Origin: Anastrepha obliqua
Lineage: Eukaryota; Arthropoda; Insecta; Diptera; Tephritidae
NCBI RefSeq assembly: GCF_027943255.1
Contig: NC_072893.1
Location: 65,566,001 to 65,630,000 of the forward strand
Length of the DNA: 64,000 nt
Direction: 5' to 3'
Part shown: positions 1 to 10,471 of the stretch, piece after piece
Layout: each line of letters starts with the position of its first letter
How positions within the stretch are numbered: the first letter of the stretch is position 1
Notes under the pieces: generated by a model
What the model saw: the letters and a program-made list of their open reading frames with translations, nothing else
What the model was told of the DNA's origin: nothing
Databases searched by the model: none
Program-made: the position numbers and the translations under genes

Positions 1-340
1 TGATTAGCCTGCCCCTATCAGTCCTAAGTAGTGCCTTCTTACTGCTTGGAGTGTCATCTGTGTGTCACATTTTTCTACCAGAAGGATCACACAGATGGTT
101 GAGCACTTCGCTAAAGTGGTCAATCTACGCTATTACCGCGGCTGCCCGCTTCCTCTTGCTGGCGCCATTGATGCAGTGTGTAACTGTGTGCTTTTCTTTC
201 CTTTGTTTTTGCTTGTTTTAGCAGCCGCAATGCAAATAGTGCGCTGCCTATTGTGCGGGAGTAAGGATGGAAAGGATAAGCTTTTGAGTTTGAGGAATGA
301 GTTTTTTGTTTTGTTTAGAAAATAGGAAAGTAGCTAAAAT
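1..340. other. Unassigned sequence at window start
   Basis: Mixed-composition DNA with no recognisable element. An open frame of 87 codons on the plus strand (62-325) encodes a hydrophobic, cysteine-rich stretch, but it has no homology I recognise. I treat it as a chance frame. Confidence 0.4.
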
Positions 341-436
341 TGGAAAAGTGCGAGGACCGTGCTTTACGTGGGACTCGAACTCATAACCTCTGGGATGGCA
401 GGCTAGTGCACTTAGGCTAGACTACCGAGCTCGATA
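341..436 (-). repeat. tRNA-like / possible SINE head
   Basis: Read on the minus strand, this stretch contains an A-box-like GAGCTCGGTAGTCTAG and, about 30 bases later, a B-box-like AGTTCGAGTCCC. That is the internal promoter spacing of a tRNA or tRNA-derived SINE. The arms do not fold into a clean cloverleaf, and the T stem in particular pairs poorly, so it is not called as a working tRNA. It directly abuts the 3' end of the transposase relic at 430-1140. It could also be a chance match. Confidence 0.35.
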
Positions 437-1140
437 TGACCACCTTCCACTATAGCCTTCAAACGGTTAAAAAAGGAGTTGCATGCTGCACGAATGTGAT
501 CTTGAGGTATTTTGGCCCATTCTCGAATAATCGCTTTTTTCAGCGCATCCATACTGGCATATTTTTTAGCCCTCACCTTGCTCTTCAAAATGGGCTAGAT
601 GGAATAGTCAATCGGATTTGCATCTGGCGAATTCAAAAGCCATTGTGTGGACGAAATGAAGTGTGGAACATGATTTTTTAACCATTCTTGGTTCACACAA
701 ACTTTATGAGACGGTGCCGAGTCCTGTTGGAACGTCCATGGTCTACGACCGAAATGTTTGCGTGTCCACGGCTCTAAAGCAGCTTCTAAAACATTTTCCC
801 GACAATAAATCGCATTCACTTTGACACCAGGCTCGATAAAAACGATTGAAGAGCGTCCATCAGTGGTAACTGCGGCCCAAACAATTACTTGCGATGGGAA
901 ATTGCTTCGAGTGGCCATACGTAGGCTCAAATTCTCATATGAGCGTTCGGTCAAGTAAACACGATCGTTTTGAGTGTTTATGAACTGCTCTATTGGGAAA
1001 TTTTTTTCATCAGAAAACACAATGTTAGGAAATTCGCCACGTTCGTGCAAGCGCAACAACTCCTTCGAAAAACCGGAATTATGGTATGTCCCCTCTAATT
1101 GATTACAGTGCTGCCCATATGTTGGTTCGATCAGCAAATT
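430..1140 (-). pseudogene. maT-type (DD37D) Tc1/mariner transposase relic
   Basis: The minus-strand translation starts around residue LLIEPTYG and contains the DDE core of a Tc1/mariner-superfamily cut-and-paste transposase: FSDEKNF (first Asp), WTFQQDSAPSH (second Asp) and NSPDANPIDYSI (third Asp). I count 37 residues between the second and third Asp, the spacing that defines the maT clade. A TAG at 595-597 replaces the expected Trp. The same frame then continues for about 50 codons through a recognisable C-terminus (KKAIIREWAKIPQDHIRAAC, then GGHIE). The N-terminal DNA-binding region and the 5' inverted repeat are missing. The element is dead and cannot supply transposase. Confidence 0.8.
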
Positions 1141-1194
1141 TATGGTGTTGTGGTTATAGCACCTCTACTTTGAGCTTAAGCTTTGCCCACCTAT

Positions 1195-1600
1195 GATATG
1201 TACATACGACGAAGGGATGGCCTTCAGCTTCTTCGTCGCATTCTCTTTGATCTCCTCTATCGACTGGAATCTCCTTCCACGAAGTGGTAACTTCAATTTG
1301 GGAAGCAAAAAGAAGTCGCACGGGGCCATATCAGGTGAATTTACTTGGTGTTACTTGGTGTTTACTTGGTGTTTGGTCAAATAATCCAGCACAATTAAGG
1401 CTCGGTGCGATCGCGTTTTATCATCATGCAAAATCCAAGAATTGTTTGCCCACATTTCCGGCCGTTTACGACGTACAGCATCTCTCAAACGCTTCACGCA
1501 CCTTCAATACTGGGCGAGAATACGTTTCATCCATTAGAAAATCGATGCATGTGCTCTATTGGAACTCAATGTTAATGTATCTGCATTTCTAGTTTTTTAC
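1195..1600 (-). pseudogene. mariner transposase C-terminal fragment
   Basis: The minus strand carries an eroded mariner transposase segment, including ILHDDKTR, SPDMAPCDFFL and a C-terminal stretch matching AIPSS. It closely parallels the element at 61,139-61,652, where the same residues are better preserved. The segment spanning the YSPD motif contains a short local duplication of TTACTTGGTG (about 1340-1375) that breaks the frame. No inverted repeats are seen on either side. It is a fragment with no coding potential. Confidence 0.75.
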
Positions 1601-2287
1601 TAGAACGTGGGTGTTTTTCCTCTAAGAAGTTCAAAGTTTCACTCAAGATGAAGAATTTGGAAAATTATTGAATTAGGGCTGTAAACTCCGCCGAGCAGAT
1701 GCTATAAAAGCTGAAGGGATATATAAAAGATAGAGTCCATTCCAACGCGCTGCATTTCGAGAAACCTTCAGAGATCTCGGTTTGATAGAGAATTCAAAAT
1801 ATAAGAATGGCTTAAGGACTTATAGGATAATAGAGGGACAATTTGCGATCACCTCATAAAATCTTAACTTTTCTAAACTGTCCAAGAAGGATAGCATATA
1901 AGATTGAGCAAATCAGAGAGGCGTGACGTCACACTGGTGCAGTTGTATGAGAGAAATAGAGGGCACAGAAGCTACAAAAAGAATATATCAATTGCACAAG
2001 TCTGACGACATATATACAGAGTTCACGTCAAATTTACTGAAAGCGGAATAACGGTACGAAATGGGCACCACCTTTGTATGTATTCTGTATATGGTGTAAT
2101 CCATTCTAATTTAAAAATTTAGCTAATAGAGAGAAAATTTGAGCCTCTGCGATCAGCTAACAAACTCTCATTGAAAGCAGTTTATCTAACTTATCCTAAC
2201 TTAAAAATATGGGGTTATAGGTTGATGTGCAGCAAAATCTTCAGCCTTTTCCATTTGAAAGCTTAGTGCAGAGGATAATCGTAAATG
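1601..2287. other. Unassigned AT-rich sequence
   Basis: No ORF, inverted repeat or recognisable element stands out here. It probably contains eroded transposon sequence. Confidence 0.4.
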
Positions 2288-2615
2288 CAAGGTGGCGCAA
2301 AATTAATTACCCAATTTTTGTTTTTCTGAATGACTTCTTTACTAAAAAAAAAATTTTTGGATTATTTTGGATGAAAAAAAGATTTCCATCACTCACTATT
2401 TTGAACTTTATTTATTATTTCCCTTTTATTACTTTGGATGGAAAAAGGGTCTTCATCATTCCCTATTTTGACCTTTCGCGCTTCATTGTTTGTTCTATTG
2501 TATACTGCAGCTGTCTAGTTCAAAAATCCCAAATGTGATTGACGTACGACGCCATTTACCCAACTTATTAATCTTCCTATAGGCAATTTTTCATAATTAA
2601 TTCTGCTCCACATTG
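2288..2615. mobile_element. TA-flanked MITE (GTGGCGCAAAATTAAT family), copy 1
   Basis: The left end reads CAAGGTGGCGCAAAATTAAT. The right end is an imperfect inverted copy (AATTAATTCTGCTCCACATTG) followed by TA. Two other copies with the same ends lie at 8691 and 54,216. The inside is AT-rich, has no ORF, and contains the motif AGATTTCCATCACTCA also seen in the other copies. Size, TA flank and lack of coding capacity fit a miniature element moved by a Tc1/mariner transposase. The parent family is not identified. Confidence 0.7.
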
Positions 2616-2940
2616 TATATATACACTTCTTGTTTGTTAGGGCACCACCCTTCTTAATTTTTTTTTCAAGAAACTTATCTAGCACTAACTAAACTATATT
2701 TTCACTTCAATGTCCATAGATTTTCTTTTTAATAACTTGCTTTAATATTATTTTTACCATTATAATATTTATTTAGAATATTTTTTATACCCAAAATTTA
2801 TGGTAATTTTGGTTAATTAATACACCGGAGGCTAAGAGTTAATCTTATAAGTGAACTCTTCTTACTGGCAAATAATTTTCTATTTGAGCTCAAATACTGC
2901 TTTTGAGATCAAACTCACATCGCGAGCAAAATTAAGTGAG
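2616..2940. other. Unassigned AT-rich sequence
   Basis: Low-complexity AT-rich DNA with long T runs. Nothing recognised. Confidence 0.4.
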
Positions 2941-2944
2941 TTAA

Positions 2945-3633
2945 GGTAGTAGTCTGGTAACTTACACGTTTTTTGAGGCCATGTTTTGGAAGGGAAAATA
3001 AAATTCAATCGGTTTGATTTTCTGCTATGTTATTAAAGGTATCAGAAGGTGTACAAAAATTTTTTTTTTTAATGTTTTGATACTATTTTTGTACACTGCA
3101 GCAAGTGGCAAAAAAAGAGGTACAGTGGCTGGCCGGCGTGATTTCGTCACTTGTGGTCATCTGAAACACAAATTGCTTATTAATCAGTGTGCTTGTCGTT
3201 CTGGCGGGTAGTAAGATCAAATGATTTTGACAAAAAATAACAAAATGGCGGACTTCGTAAGAAAATTGCCTTTTTTTAAAGTGGAAATCGGACTAAAAAA
3301 TGGAAAGTTAGGGACGAAATAAATTAAATCTACTGCCCGCCAGAACTATTGATGTGTAGAAAAACATATCTAAATTTCAGCTCAATCCGTTAGATAGAAA
3401 ATTTGTTTTCACGACGGCCATCCGGAAAAACGTTGTTTTGAGAAAAACGCGTTTAAAGTTTTAGCGGCTTAGCGCGCGCAAGTACGAGCCGCTTTCATGT
3501 ATGTGCTATAATTTCGTCAATATTTCGAATTTCGGTCTAAAATTTGTACAGTATATTACCAATATATCGCACTTTCAAAATATGTAAAAAACCGAAATCC
3601 GAAATTTTCAAAATACGTTACCAGACTACTACC
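2945..3633. mobile_element. TTAA-flanked MITE with perfect TIRs
   Basis: The left end GGTAGTAGTCTGGTAAC (2945-2961) is matched exactly, inverted, at 3617-3633. Both ends are flanked by TTAA (2941-2944 and 3634-3637), giving a 689-bp unit. A TTAA target duplication is the hallmark of piggyBac-type transposition. However, these termini do not begin with the CCC usual for piggyBac, so the superfamily is inferred from the target only. There is no ORF of note. It contains a GAGAAAAACGCGTTTAAAG segment resembling one inside the TTAA element at 52,638. Confidence 0.8.
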
Positions 3634-3939
3634 TTAATTGAATACTCCTACAAATGCTAAGTGTGGCTTACACGTGCTAACCACTAAAGAGTTCGAGCAG
3701 AATCTCATCTTTTATGTGTAAGATCCATTGCCAGAAATTTTTCAAATAAGTGCGATGCATTATAAAGTGATAAGGGCACAACACTTTTTTTTTTCAAAAT
3801 TAATTTGAGTTTTTTTTATAAAAATATGCTTCATTCTAGAACTCAAAGATACACAGAAATGCCCGATGTTGAAATAAAAAATAATAAAAACCACATAAAT
3901 CCAACTTTTAAACTTTGTGCAACATTTTCCAACATTCAT

Positions 3940-4312
3940 GAAATTTCTAATATAACTTCAGACTTTATATTCACAACATTTATTTCTAGAAAATTTATGG
4001 TTTTGTACAAAGTGTAATTTTGCAGTGCTTCAAAATTTTCGTTGACTTATGACAATTTTCTTCCCTGACGCTGTTGCCTATTTTCTTCATATAATGCATA
4101 CTCCCACATGAAGAAAATGTGAAAGACCGCGACGAAAAAAAATTGTAAAAAATCAACGCAATGTTTGAGTCTCTTGAGTTTGCAATTTATTATACCAAAT
4201 TTCAAAGCCCAATGAAATTGCATACCCGAACAAAAAAAAATGCGATAAAAAAGTTTGACATTTGTATGAAAATGTGTTGCATTTTTTTAAATTTTGTACG
4301 AAGTTTGAAGCT
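3940..4312 (+). repeat. Anonymous dispersed repeat, copy 1
   Basis: This carries the block GACTTTATATTCACAAC...TTTATTTCTAG, then CCCTGACGCTGTTGCCTATTTTC, then a stretch with TTATACCAAATTTCAAAGC. The same order recurs at 4770-5110, with diverged relatives at 22,905-23,170 and 53,700-54,010. No coding frame is conserved. The origin is unknown. Confidence 0.65.
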
Positions 4313-4316
4313 TTAA

Positions 4317-4620
4317 GGGATTACATACGTCCAGAATTTTCAAGTATAGTATCTTAAGAATATGCTGTGGAATTTCCATACGGAAATTCTCAATATTATA
4401 GCTTCTACTGCCCATTAACTAGGTACAGAGCGGTCCGCGCGTTCCTGCATCTCAAACTTTAAAGTCGTTTTTCTCGAAACTACTTTTTCCGACACGGCCT
4501 GCATGATAGCTCATACAGTTTTTAATATTTTTTGATGCGGTTGTTTTTTAAATATTTAAAAGTGTTTTCTCTTTAGATTCGATTTTGTTATTTTCATTAA
4601 AAAATTTTATAAACATATTT
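4317..4620 (+). repeat. TTAA-associated dispersed repeat, copy 1
   Basis: After TTAA (4313-4316) comes GGGATTACATACGTCCAGAA and, 130 bases on, a 150-base block that includes CTCGAAACTACTTTTTCCG and GCATGATAGCTCATACAG. The block is about 85 percent identical by eye to 52,315-52,475. The left end also resembles 32,408. It is probably another non-autonomous TTAA-type element, but no matching right terminus was found. Confidence 0.6.
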
Positions 4621-4769
4621 GAAGTGTGACATTTATGACGTAAAACGCATATCTTTTTTTTTACTTTTTACAGATCCATCAACCTTTCAAGGAGAAATGG
4701 TGCAGATCGTGAAGCAACTTCATTTTCATTGTACTTTGGGTCACGTGATTTTCGATATACCGATTTTTG

Positions 4770-5110
4770 TCAGACTTTATATTCACAACTTTTATTTCTA
4801 GAATATTTTTTGTTTTGTTGTTTTATAGCCTATTCAATTCTAGTGTAATAAAGTGCAAGTTTGAAGTGGCTTAACATTTTCATTGACTTATTTCAAGCTT
4901 CTGCCCTGACGGTGTTGCCTATTTTCGGTGCAAGACCGTCACCAAAAATATTGCCCAAAATCACGAAATATTTGAGTCACTTCAAGCGTGCACTTTATTA
5001 TACCAAAATTTAATGGCCTATAAAACTGCATACCCAAAATTAAAAAAAAACTGTTAAAAAGTTTGCAATTTTTATACAAAGTCAGAAATTTTGAGGTACA
5101 TAATTTTTGT
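4770..5110 (+). repeat. Anonymous dispersed repeat, copy 2 (direct repeat of 3940-4312)
   Basis: It is in the same orientation and block order as copy 1, including CCCTGACGGTGTTGCCTATTTTCGG without its first bases and TTATACCAAAATTTAATGGCC. The two copies bracket the repeat at 4317-4620. That arrangement is consistent with that element having inserted between duplicated units, or with a long-period tandem duplication. Confidence 0.65.
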
Positions 5111-6566
5111 GGTAGTATAAGCTATATTTTATAAAAAAAAATAAAAAAATTAAATCAAAAGTTCGCAATATGTCGTGCTGCTTTTTTTGCGAACATAGGT
5201 GTACATGTTGCTAATTTGTTATTGCATTATTCGTTGGCAAAATTTAACTAAAGAAAGAATTTGCAAAGCTAAATGTGCTGTTTATGCTACTTGAAGACAA
5301 TGCAGTCGTATTCCCACATAACACAAACACAATTTTAATGAAAAAAGTCTTCAATAAGAAATTTGAGCTATTAGCCACAAACTCCCAACAAAAATGGTAA
5401 ATTTTCACAGCAAGCGCTTTTTCACCTTCCTCTGCTTCGTTTGCACGCATAATTCTAGTCAACGTTGAGTATGCATACACACACACCTACGCATGTTTTG
5501 TAATTGTATGTAAGCTCAGAGATGCTATTTACCTAGAGAAAAATAGAAGGCTACGAAAAAAGGCAAAAAACGAAATAATCAAATATTCATGTCGGCTAAG
5601 TATAGATATTTTCAGAAATTTCTTACTTTATTACTGCAGCAAATATGAAATCTAAGTATTTCCCTAAGCTATGTACAACTCAAGCGGTTGGACAAACATT
5701 GAAAAGGTGAAAGACCTTGCATACTTTGGAGTAAAGCCAGTATTTCGCAATATTAACCGAGAAATGTAGAACATTTTAATAACAAAGCAATGCCGCCACT
5801 AAACTGCATACGACATCTGCTTGCCATTCCCTTGCCGCACAAACTTTTCTGCAATATCACATAGTCAACTTGTCACAAGCTAAAAATAATATTGAAAGCT
5901 TTTCAATGGCTCCTTTCTATGCATAGTTGTGGTGAAGAACGCAACATCTGGGATGTGCCAATAATAAGATGATGGCATCGAAATGGGCTTAGCTAAGGAA
6001 AAAATTGCTAGAAATGTTTTCTCTGTGGAAATGTAATAAAGATAAATATGTTTTCAAGTCAATCTGGTCATTTACATACATACCTACACACATATATTGT
6101 TGTTGTTGTTATAAGCTAACGCCTTTTATGCGGTTCATAGTCTCTTCCACCGCTGGAGTTACCTTAAATGTTGACCACATTGTAAATTAAACCTTTGTGG
6201 CTGGAAAAGTACATTGGTTGGTGTCATTGGCGGCGGCAAGGAGGCCGGAGGAGGTGCTTATAAAAGTTACATACATTCAAGCATAACAGATGTTTATTGG
6301 AAGAAAAATGTACGGATTTTAATTTTAAACTGAAAAAATGTGTTTACAAGTCATCTTCTACTGGAGGGCTCCGTAGCGGAGCCATTTAAAATTTCTCTTC
6401 AAACTCGACGGCTTCACTATGGGGACACTGCAAACAGTCTTCAGTTCATAATATAAGAACAAAAACAAATCGTAATAACTGCATCTATTCTGTTTACAAA
6501 TAACAAATGCAATATTTTAAAACATTTGTGTTTATATAACAGTGAATGAAACTGTAATTTTATGCT
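5111..6566. other. Unassigned sequence
   Basis: AT-rich with scattered ORFs of 60-80 codons that show no homology I recognise. A short TTG microsatellite lies at 6099-6111. A near-palindrome, GGGCTCCGTAGCGGAGCC, at 6366-6383 could fold as a stable hairpin. Confidence 0.4.
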
Positions 6567-7085
6567 TTGGATAGGAATGGTAAAGGAAATTCAAGTCACT
6601 TCTGTTATTCATTAGTGGATCGTACGACTGTACATACATTCAAATTTTTTGTTATTTTTACGCTGTTAATTCAAAATAAAACAAATAAAAAAATCTGTGA
6701 AAATTATTGTCTTATTGAAAGTGGTAGCGATGACTTAGAATTTGAAATTTATAATAAAAGTAACCTTAATATTCAAATAAACAATGAATCCGATTCTAAT
6801 GGCAATGATAGATTTCGTGTTATACGGCGGAGGATACTAAGAACTGAAGGTGATATTGAGGAATCTGAAGATGATATAAGAGAGAATGAGAGAATCATAT
6901 AGAGGAGCTTCAACTCAAAATGCATAGTTTTCTTCCTCCTATTGAATTCGATATTTCATTCCGGGTTGCACGACTACAAATTACCAGCGATATAAAAAAA
7001 CCATTGGATTTTTTTTATTATACTTTATGGATACCTTGAATGATTCGATTATAACAGGGATAAATGATTACGCAAATTTCAAAAA
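6567..7085 (+). pseudogene. piggyBac-like transposase N-terminal relic
   Basis: The plus strand first encodes an acidic stretch (ESGSDDLEFEIYN, then DSNGNDRFRVIRRR and EGDIEESEDD). After a change of frame it gives FLPPIEFDISFRV and then KKPLDFF, and after another change LLYFMDTLNDSIITGINDYANF. Acidic N-terminus followed by a PLDFF(x)LFF segment and a run of residues ending in NxYA is the layout of piggyBac transposases just before their catalytic domain. The DDD core is absent because the sequence stops at about 7085, next to a LINE relic. At least two frameshifts are present. The assignment is from motif memory and could be wrong. Confidence 0.55.
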
Positions 7086-7099
7086 AATTGATATGCATT

Positions 7100-8474
7100 T
7101 ATCCCCTTTCGGCAGCATAGAGCCTCAACAAGATTCTTCCATCGTCCACGGTTCTGTGCTTTTGTTTTTGCAACGTCCCATGAGATGTCGGCGCAATCTT
7201 CTCCAAGTGTTTTTTGGTCGACCGCGACCTCTGTTCCCTTGCAGGTTCCAGTCTAGTGCCATTCTCGTGATGCTATCTGGTGGTTTTCTTAATGTGTGAC
7301 CTATCCATCGCCACTTTCTGCGTTTGATTTGCCTAAGGATGGGTTCCTCGTTCTTTAATCTCCACAGTGCGCCATTACTGATGGTGTTTGGTCAGAATAT
7401 TCTGCAATACCGCCTTTACGCATGAGCCGAATATTCGTAGTTTAGTGTGCCTGGAGATTTGCGAACTCCCCCATAATGTATGCACTCGACCGAATGCCGT
7501 CCTTGCTTTGTTTAGCCTGCGTTTGACAACTTCATCTGCTCCACCATCTGCCGTGATGATGCAGCCGAGGTAGCAGAAGCTTTCGACGAATTTCACCGGG
7601 CAGATGTCTGGTGAAACTCCATACGATGCCTTTTTTGTGTAAGGCCAGTTGGCTAATGACGTCATCAAGGACATAGCGAAGAGAAGGGGCGACAGGGGAC
7701 AACCTGCCTTACGCCTGCATTGTTAGTGAATGGATCGCTGATATCGTCTTTGTGAAGCACTGCCAGTTCGGAGTTCTCCTAGAGAGCTTTGATGAGACGG
7801 ATTATCTTGGCGGGAACTCCTTTTCTACCCAACCATATTCTAGCGGGGAGCGCCACTCAAATGATTGTTCTAAAGGGTTTTCCAAACAGAGGTGTTATTT
7901 TGATACTTAAAGAAAAATGCTATTGAATCTGATGTTTATTTCATTATAAAGAGGAAGGTATGCCGTTAGTAGTAGAAAATAACATCAGGCCACCACGACC
8001 ACGCTTACAGGACAATATCCTTTTCATGAAATTTTCCATAACCGAATTGCAAAGTGACTGCCCTCGATAGCCTCACGAATTCCATCTTTGAGGTCTTGAA
8101 TCCACCATGGGCTGTCGGCGTAGACCTTCTCTTTCACGTGCCCCCAAAGAAAAAAGTTAGAAGGTGTTAAATCACAAGATATCGGTGGCCAATTGTGATC
8201 ACCTCTTTGAGAGATAACACGGTCTGGGAATTTTTCCCGTAAAAATTCAATCGTTTCGTTGCTTGTGTGGCACGTAGCGCCGTCTTGAAATAAACGTTGC
8301 CCAGATCAATACCATCTAATTCTGACCATTATAAATCGTTAATCATCTCCCGATAGCACAATCCATTCACCAATAACACCTGTTATTGGGAAACCCTTTA
8401 CTATGATCCAAAGTGTGTTGGCTTGGTCAACACAGCCTCTGTGAGGGCCAAAACCAGCTTGCTCGTCTCTTAAG
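7100..8474 (-). mobile_element. LINE relic split by a mariner (same family as 54,943-56,345)
   Basis: The minus strand encodes the reverse transcriptase thumb and C-terminus of a non-LTR retrotransposon: KGVPAKIIRLIKAL, CPVKFVESFCYLGCIIT and KRRLNKARTAFGRVHT, followed by the basic tail region. It parallels the better copy at 54,943-56,345 segment by segment. The 5' part lies beyond the mariner at 7873-8398 and ends near 8474. The block matching RT palm motifs is deleted between about 7620 and 7690. Stops and frameshifts are frequent. The 3' end is near 7100. The clade is uncertain; an RTE-like affinity is a guess from the C-terminal motif GHTLRKP. Confidence 0.8.
7873..8398 (-). mobile_element. 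Internally deleted mariner-like element inside a LINE
   Basis: Ends AAGGGTTTTCCAAACAGAGG (7873) and, inverted, AAGGGTTTCCCAATAACAGG (8398) form inverted repeats of about 28 bp, flanked by TA on both sides. The minus strand retains only the second half of a transposase in broken frames, with residues recognisable as WSELDGIDLGNVYF, FLREKFPDRVIS, LTPSNFFLWGHVKEKVYAD and LKDGIREAI. The first half, including the DNA-binding region, is gone. This is a typical non-autonomous deletion derivative. Confidence 0.85.
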
Positions 8475-8690
8475 GAGCGTTCGATATACATACATTATCA
8501 TACATACATACAACATCATTATCAATAATTTACAATGGCTGCTCTTTTCAAGTGCATTTAGTTGTATTTGTTTTTTTTTTTAATTTTCCTATTGAAATCG
8601 CTTCGATTTGCTGATGCTTGATTTTTTATATTAACTGCGTTAACGAATACATATTTCCATTGATTCTTGTCTCCTCAAACTAGGTATGTA

Positions 8691-8905
8691 CAAGGTGGCG
8701 CAAAATTAATCATCAAATTTTGTTTTTTATTTAATAAAATCTCTGAAGATATATTTGTTGGCCCAGATATCGGAAGACTTCTGGAAGTTAAAGATTTTGC
8801 TTACATTATGACAGATTTCCAGAAGGAATGATATAAATGAAGATTTCCATCACACAAAAGTTTGTTTTTTATTTAGGAAATATTTAGTATTTAACCAAAT
8901 CTCCG
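8691..8905 (+). mobile_element. TA-flanked MITE (GTGGCGCAAAATTAAT family), copy 2, truncated
   Basis: Following TA (8689-8690) is CAAGGTGGCGCAAAATTAAT, identical over 20 bases to copy 1. The internal motif AGATTTCCATCAC is present at 8841, but the right inverted end is not recognisable. The copy appears truncated or eroded on the right. Confidence 0.6.
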
Positions 8906-8974
8906 TCTTTTAAGAGAAATTTGAATGGAATGAAGTAGAAGTTTTTCTGGTTCCACCAGATGTATCGAAGAGTA

Positions 8975-9805
8975 AGCGCTTCTAATGCTAAATTCCTATT
9001 GCGGGAGCAATACAGTAATCCAGAGTACATTCAAAGAGGTTTGACGGATATTTTCTTTACCGATGGGTCCAAAAATGAAATAGGATCTGGAGGCGGATGG
9101 TACTAATTATCATTAAGTTATGGGAGGAATGGCAAGTGTATTCCAAAGGAAATTTTTGCCATTCTGAAAGTACCAGGATAGATTAGTGACAGTCCGGTTG
9201 CACTCTGGAGAACGCAAAGCAACCCTCAAAGATTGTTCAACAATGTAAGAGGAAGCTTAGTTATGTTGCCAGACAGAATAAGCTTGTACTTACGAGAATA
9301 TGGGTTCCAGGATACTGCGGAGCTCAAGGGACTGCACTTACCGATAAATTGGCCAACTGGGTATCAGCGGTTACCTCACAAAGACCAGATTCAATAACCG
9401 GAATCAGTTCTGTAAGAATCATGAAGTGGATCAGCGATTATGTATGCAGTTTACATAAAGAGCGATGGTCGGGTCTAGAACGCTGCAGAACTGCAAAGTG
9501 AACAGAAACTGTCAAACTTTCTACTAAAACTTGGTAGGAAAGACGCTCCCTTGATGGTCGGTATTATTACAAAACACAGCCCATGGGGTCAGCATATGAC
9601 CACCATTGAAATCATCGAGGACCCGGTATGCTTGTCATGTTTGGAGGAGGCGGATAGCACTGAGCACTTTCTCTGTGAGTGTCCTGCCTTTGCTAGAGCA
9701 AGGCTATGAGTTTTGGGTTCCGATGTCATAGGTAAAATTCGTTCTCTCAAACTGGAGGATATTTTCAGACTTACCAAAGAATCTGAAAAATACTCACAGG
9801 TCTAA
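8975..9805 (+). mobile_element. LINE 3' fragment: RNase H and C-terminal CCHC domain
   Basis: The plus strand encodes FFTDGSKNEIGSGGG (the start of an RNase H domain with its first Asp), a degraded RNase H middle with several stops, and then an open C-terminal block. That block has PVCLSCLEEADSTEHFLCEC, ending CPAFARARL, a CCHC arrangement seen at the end of I/LOA/R1-type ORF2 proteins. The upstream RT is missing, so this is a 5'-truncated, inactive copy. It differs from the 14.6-kb and 25.6-kb LINEs in sequence. A T/C-rich 3' stretch follows to about 9930. Confidence 0.8.
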
Positions 9806-9929
9806 CTATCTCTATTCCTCTATTCTATCGTATCTTTTTCCTTCTATTACTTCTCTCCTTTCCTTCTGGAATATCTACCCTTTCTCTTTCCAGAACTTTA
9901 AATATAATGGCCGTTTTAGCCTGAGTGTT

Positions 9930-10470
9930 TTAGGAGTTACCAAATTTCTCGATGTTTCTTGGCTCGACTTCTCAAATTTCAATTTCAAGCGCTTTGGCTT
10001 CCATCTCTCAATCAACCAGTAATATTTTCGAACTCGACTGCCCTATATATATAAAAAATCAAGAGATTTGGGATAATCAGCCCGACAGAACAATCAACAG
10101 GAATGGATGCATAGAAGCCCCCATTATGGAGTAAAATTGCTTCTAAGCTGCGTTTCGATGACTCGATAAACAGACACCATTGAGCGGATTCATACTGGAT
10201 TTTGAATTGATCCAGAAAACCAGTAGATCGCTACAACATACTACATTTTCTTCTTGGATGAAGTAAAGCACAAAATTCTTTTCACGATGTCTGATCCAAA
10301 GAAAAAGAAAACACGAAGTAGTAATCAACTTTCACTCTTGAGGTGTGATCCAAGCAACCCAACAGCATTGGGAATATCCAGGTCTCTCATGGAATCGTTT
10401 ATCTTTCCTGGGAAAACAATCTCGGTCTAGCGCTTAAATCCTTTTTGGCTATTTTGGCGGATCTCCTCTT
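9930..10470. other. Unassigned sequence
   Basis: No ORF above 61 codons and no terminal repeats. Nothing recognised. Confidence 0.4.
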
Positions 10471-10471
10471 C

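Noticed and set aside
62..325. 87-codon ORF with possible GT...AG intron signals nearby
   Set aside because: Splice-like dinucleotides are too common to count and no homology or reading-frame continuation supports an exon.
5244..5486. 80-codon minus-strand ORF with a Ser-rich start
   Set aside because: No recognisable domain and no conservation evidence; length is within chance for this composition.
6366..6383. GGGCTCCGTAGCGGAGCC palindrome as a terminator or regulatory hairpin
   Set aside because: A single short palindrome in eukaryotic intergenic DNA with no associated gene.
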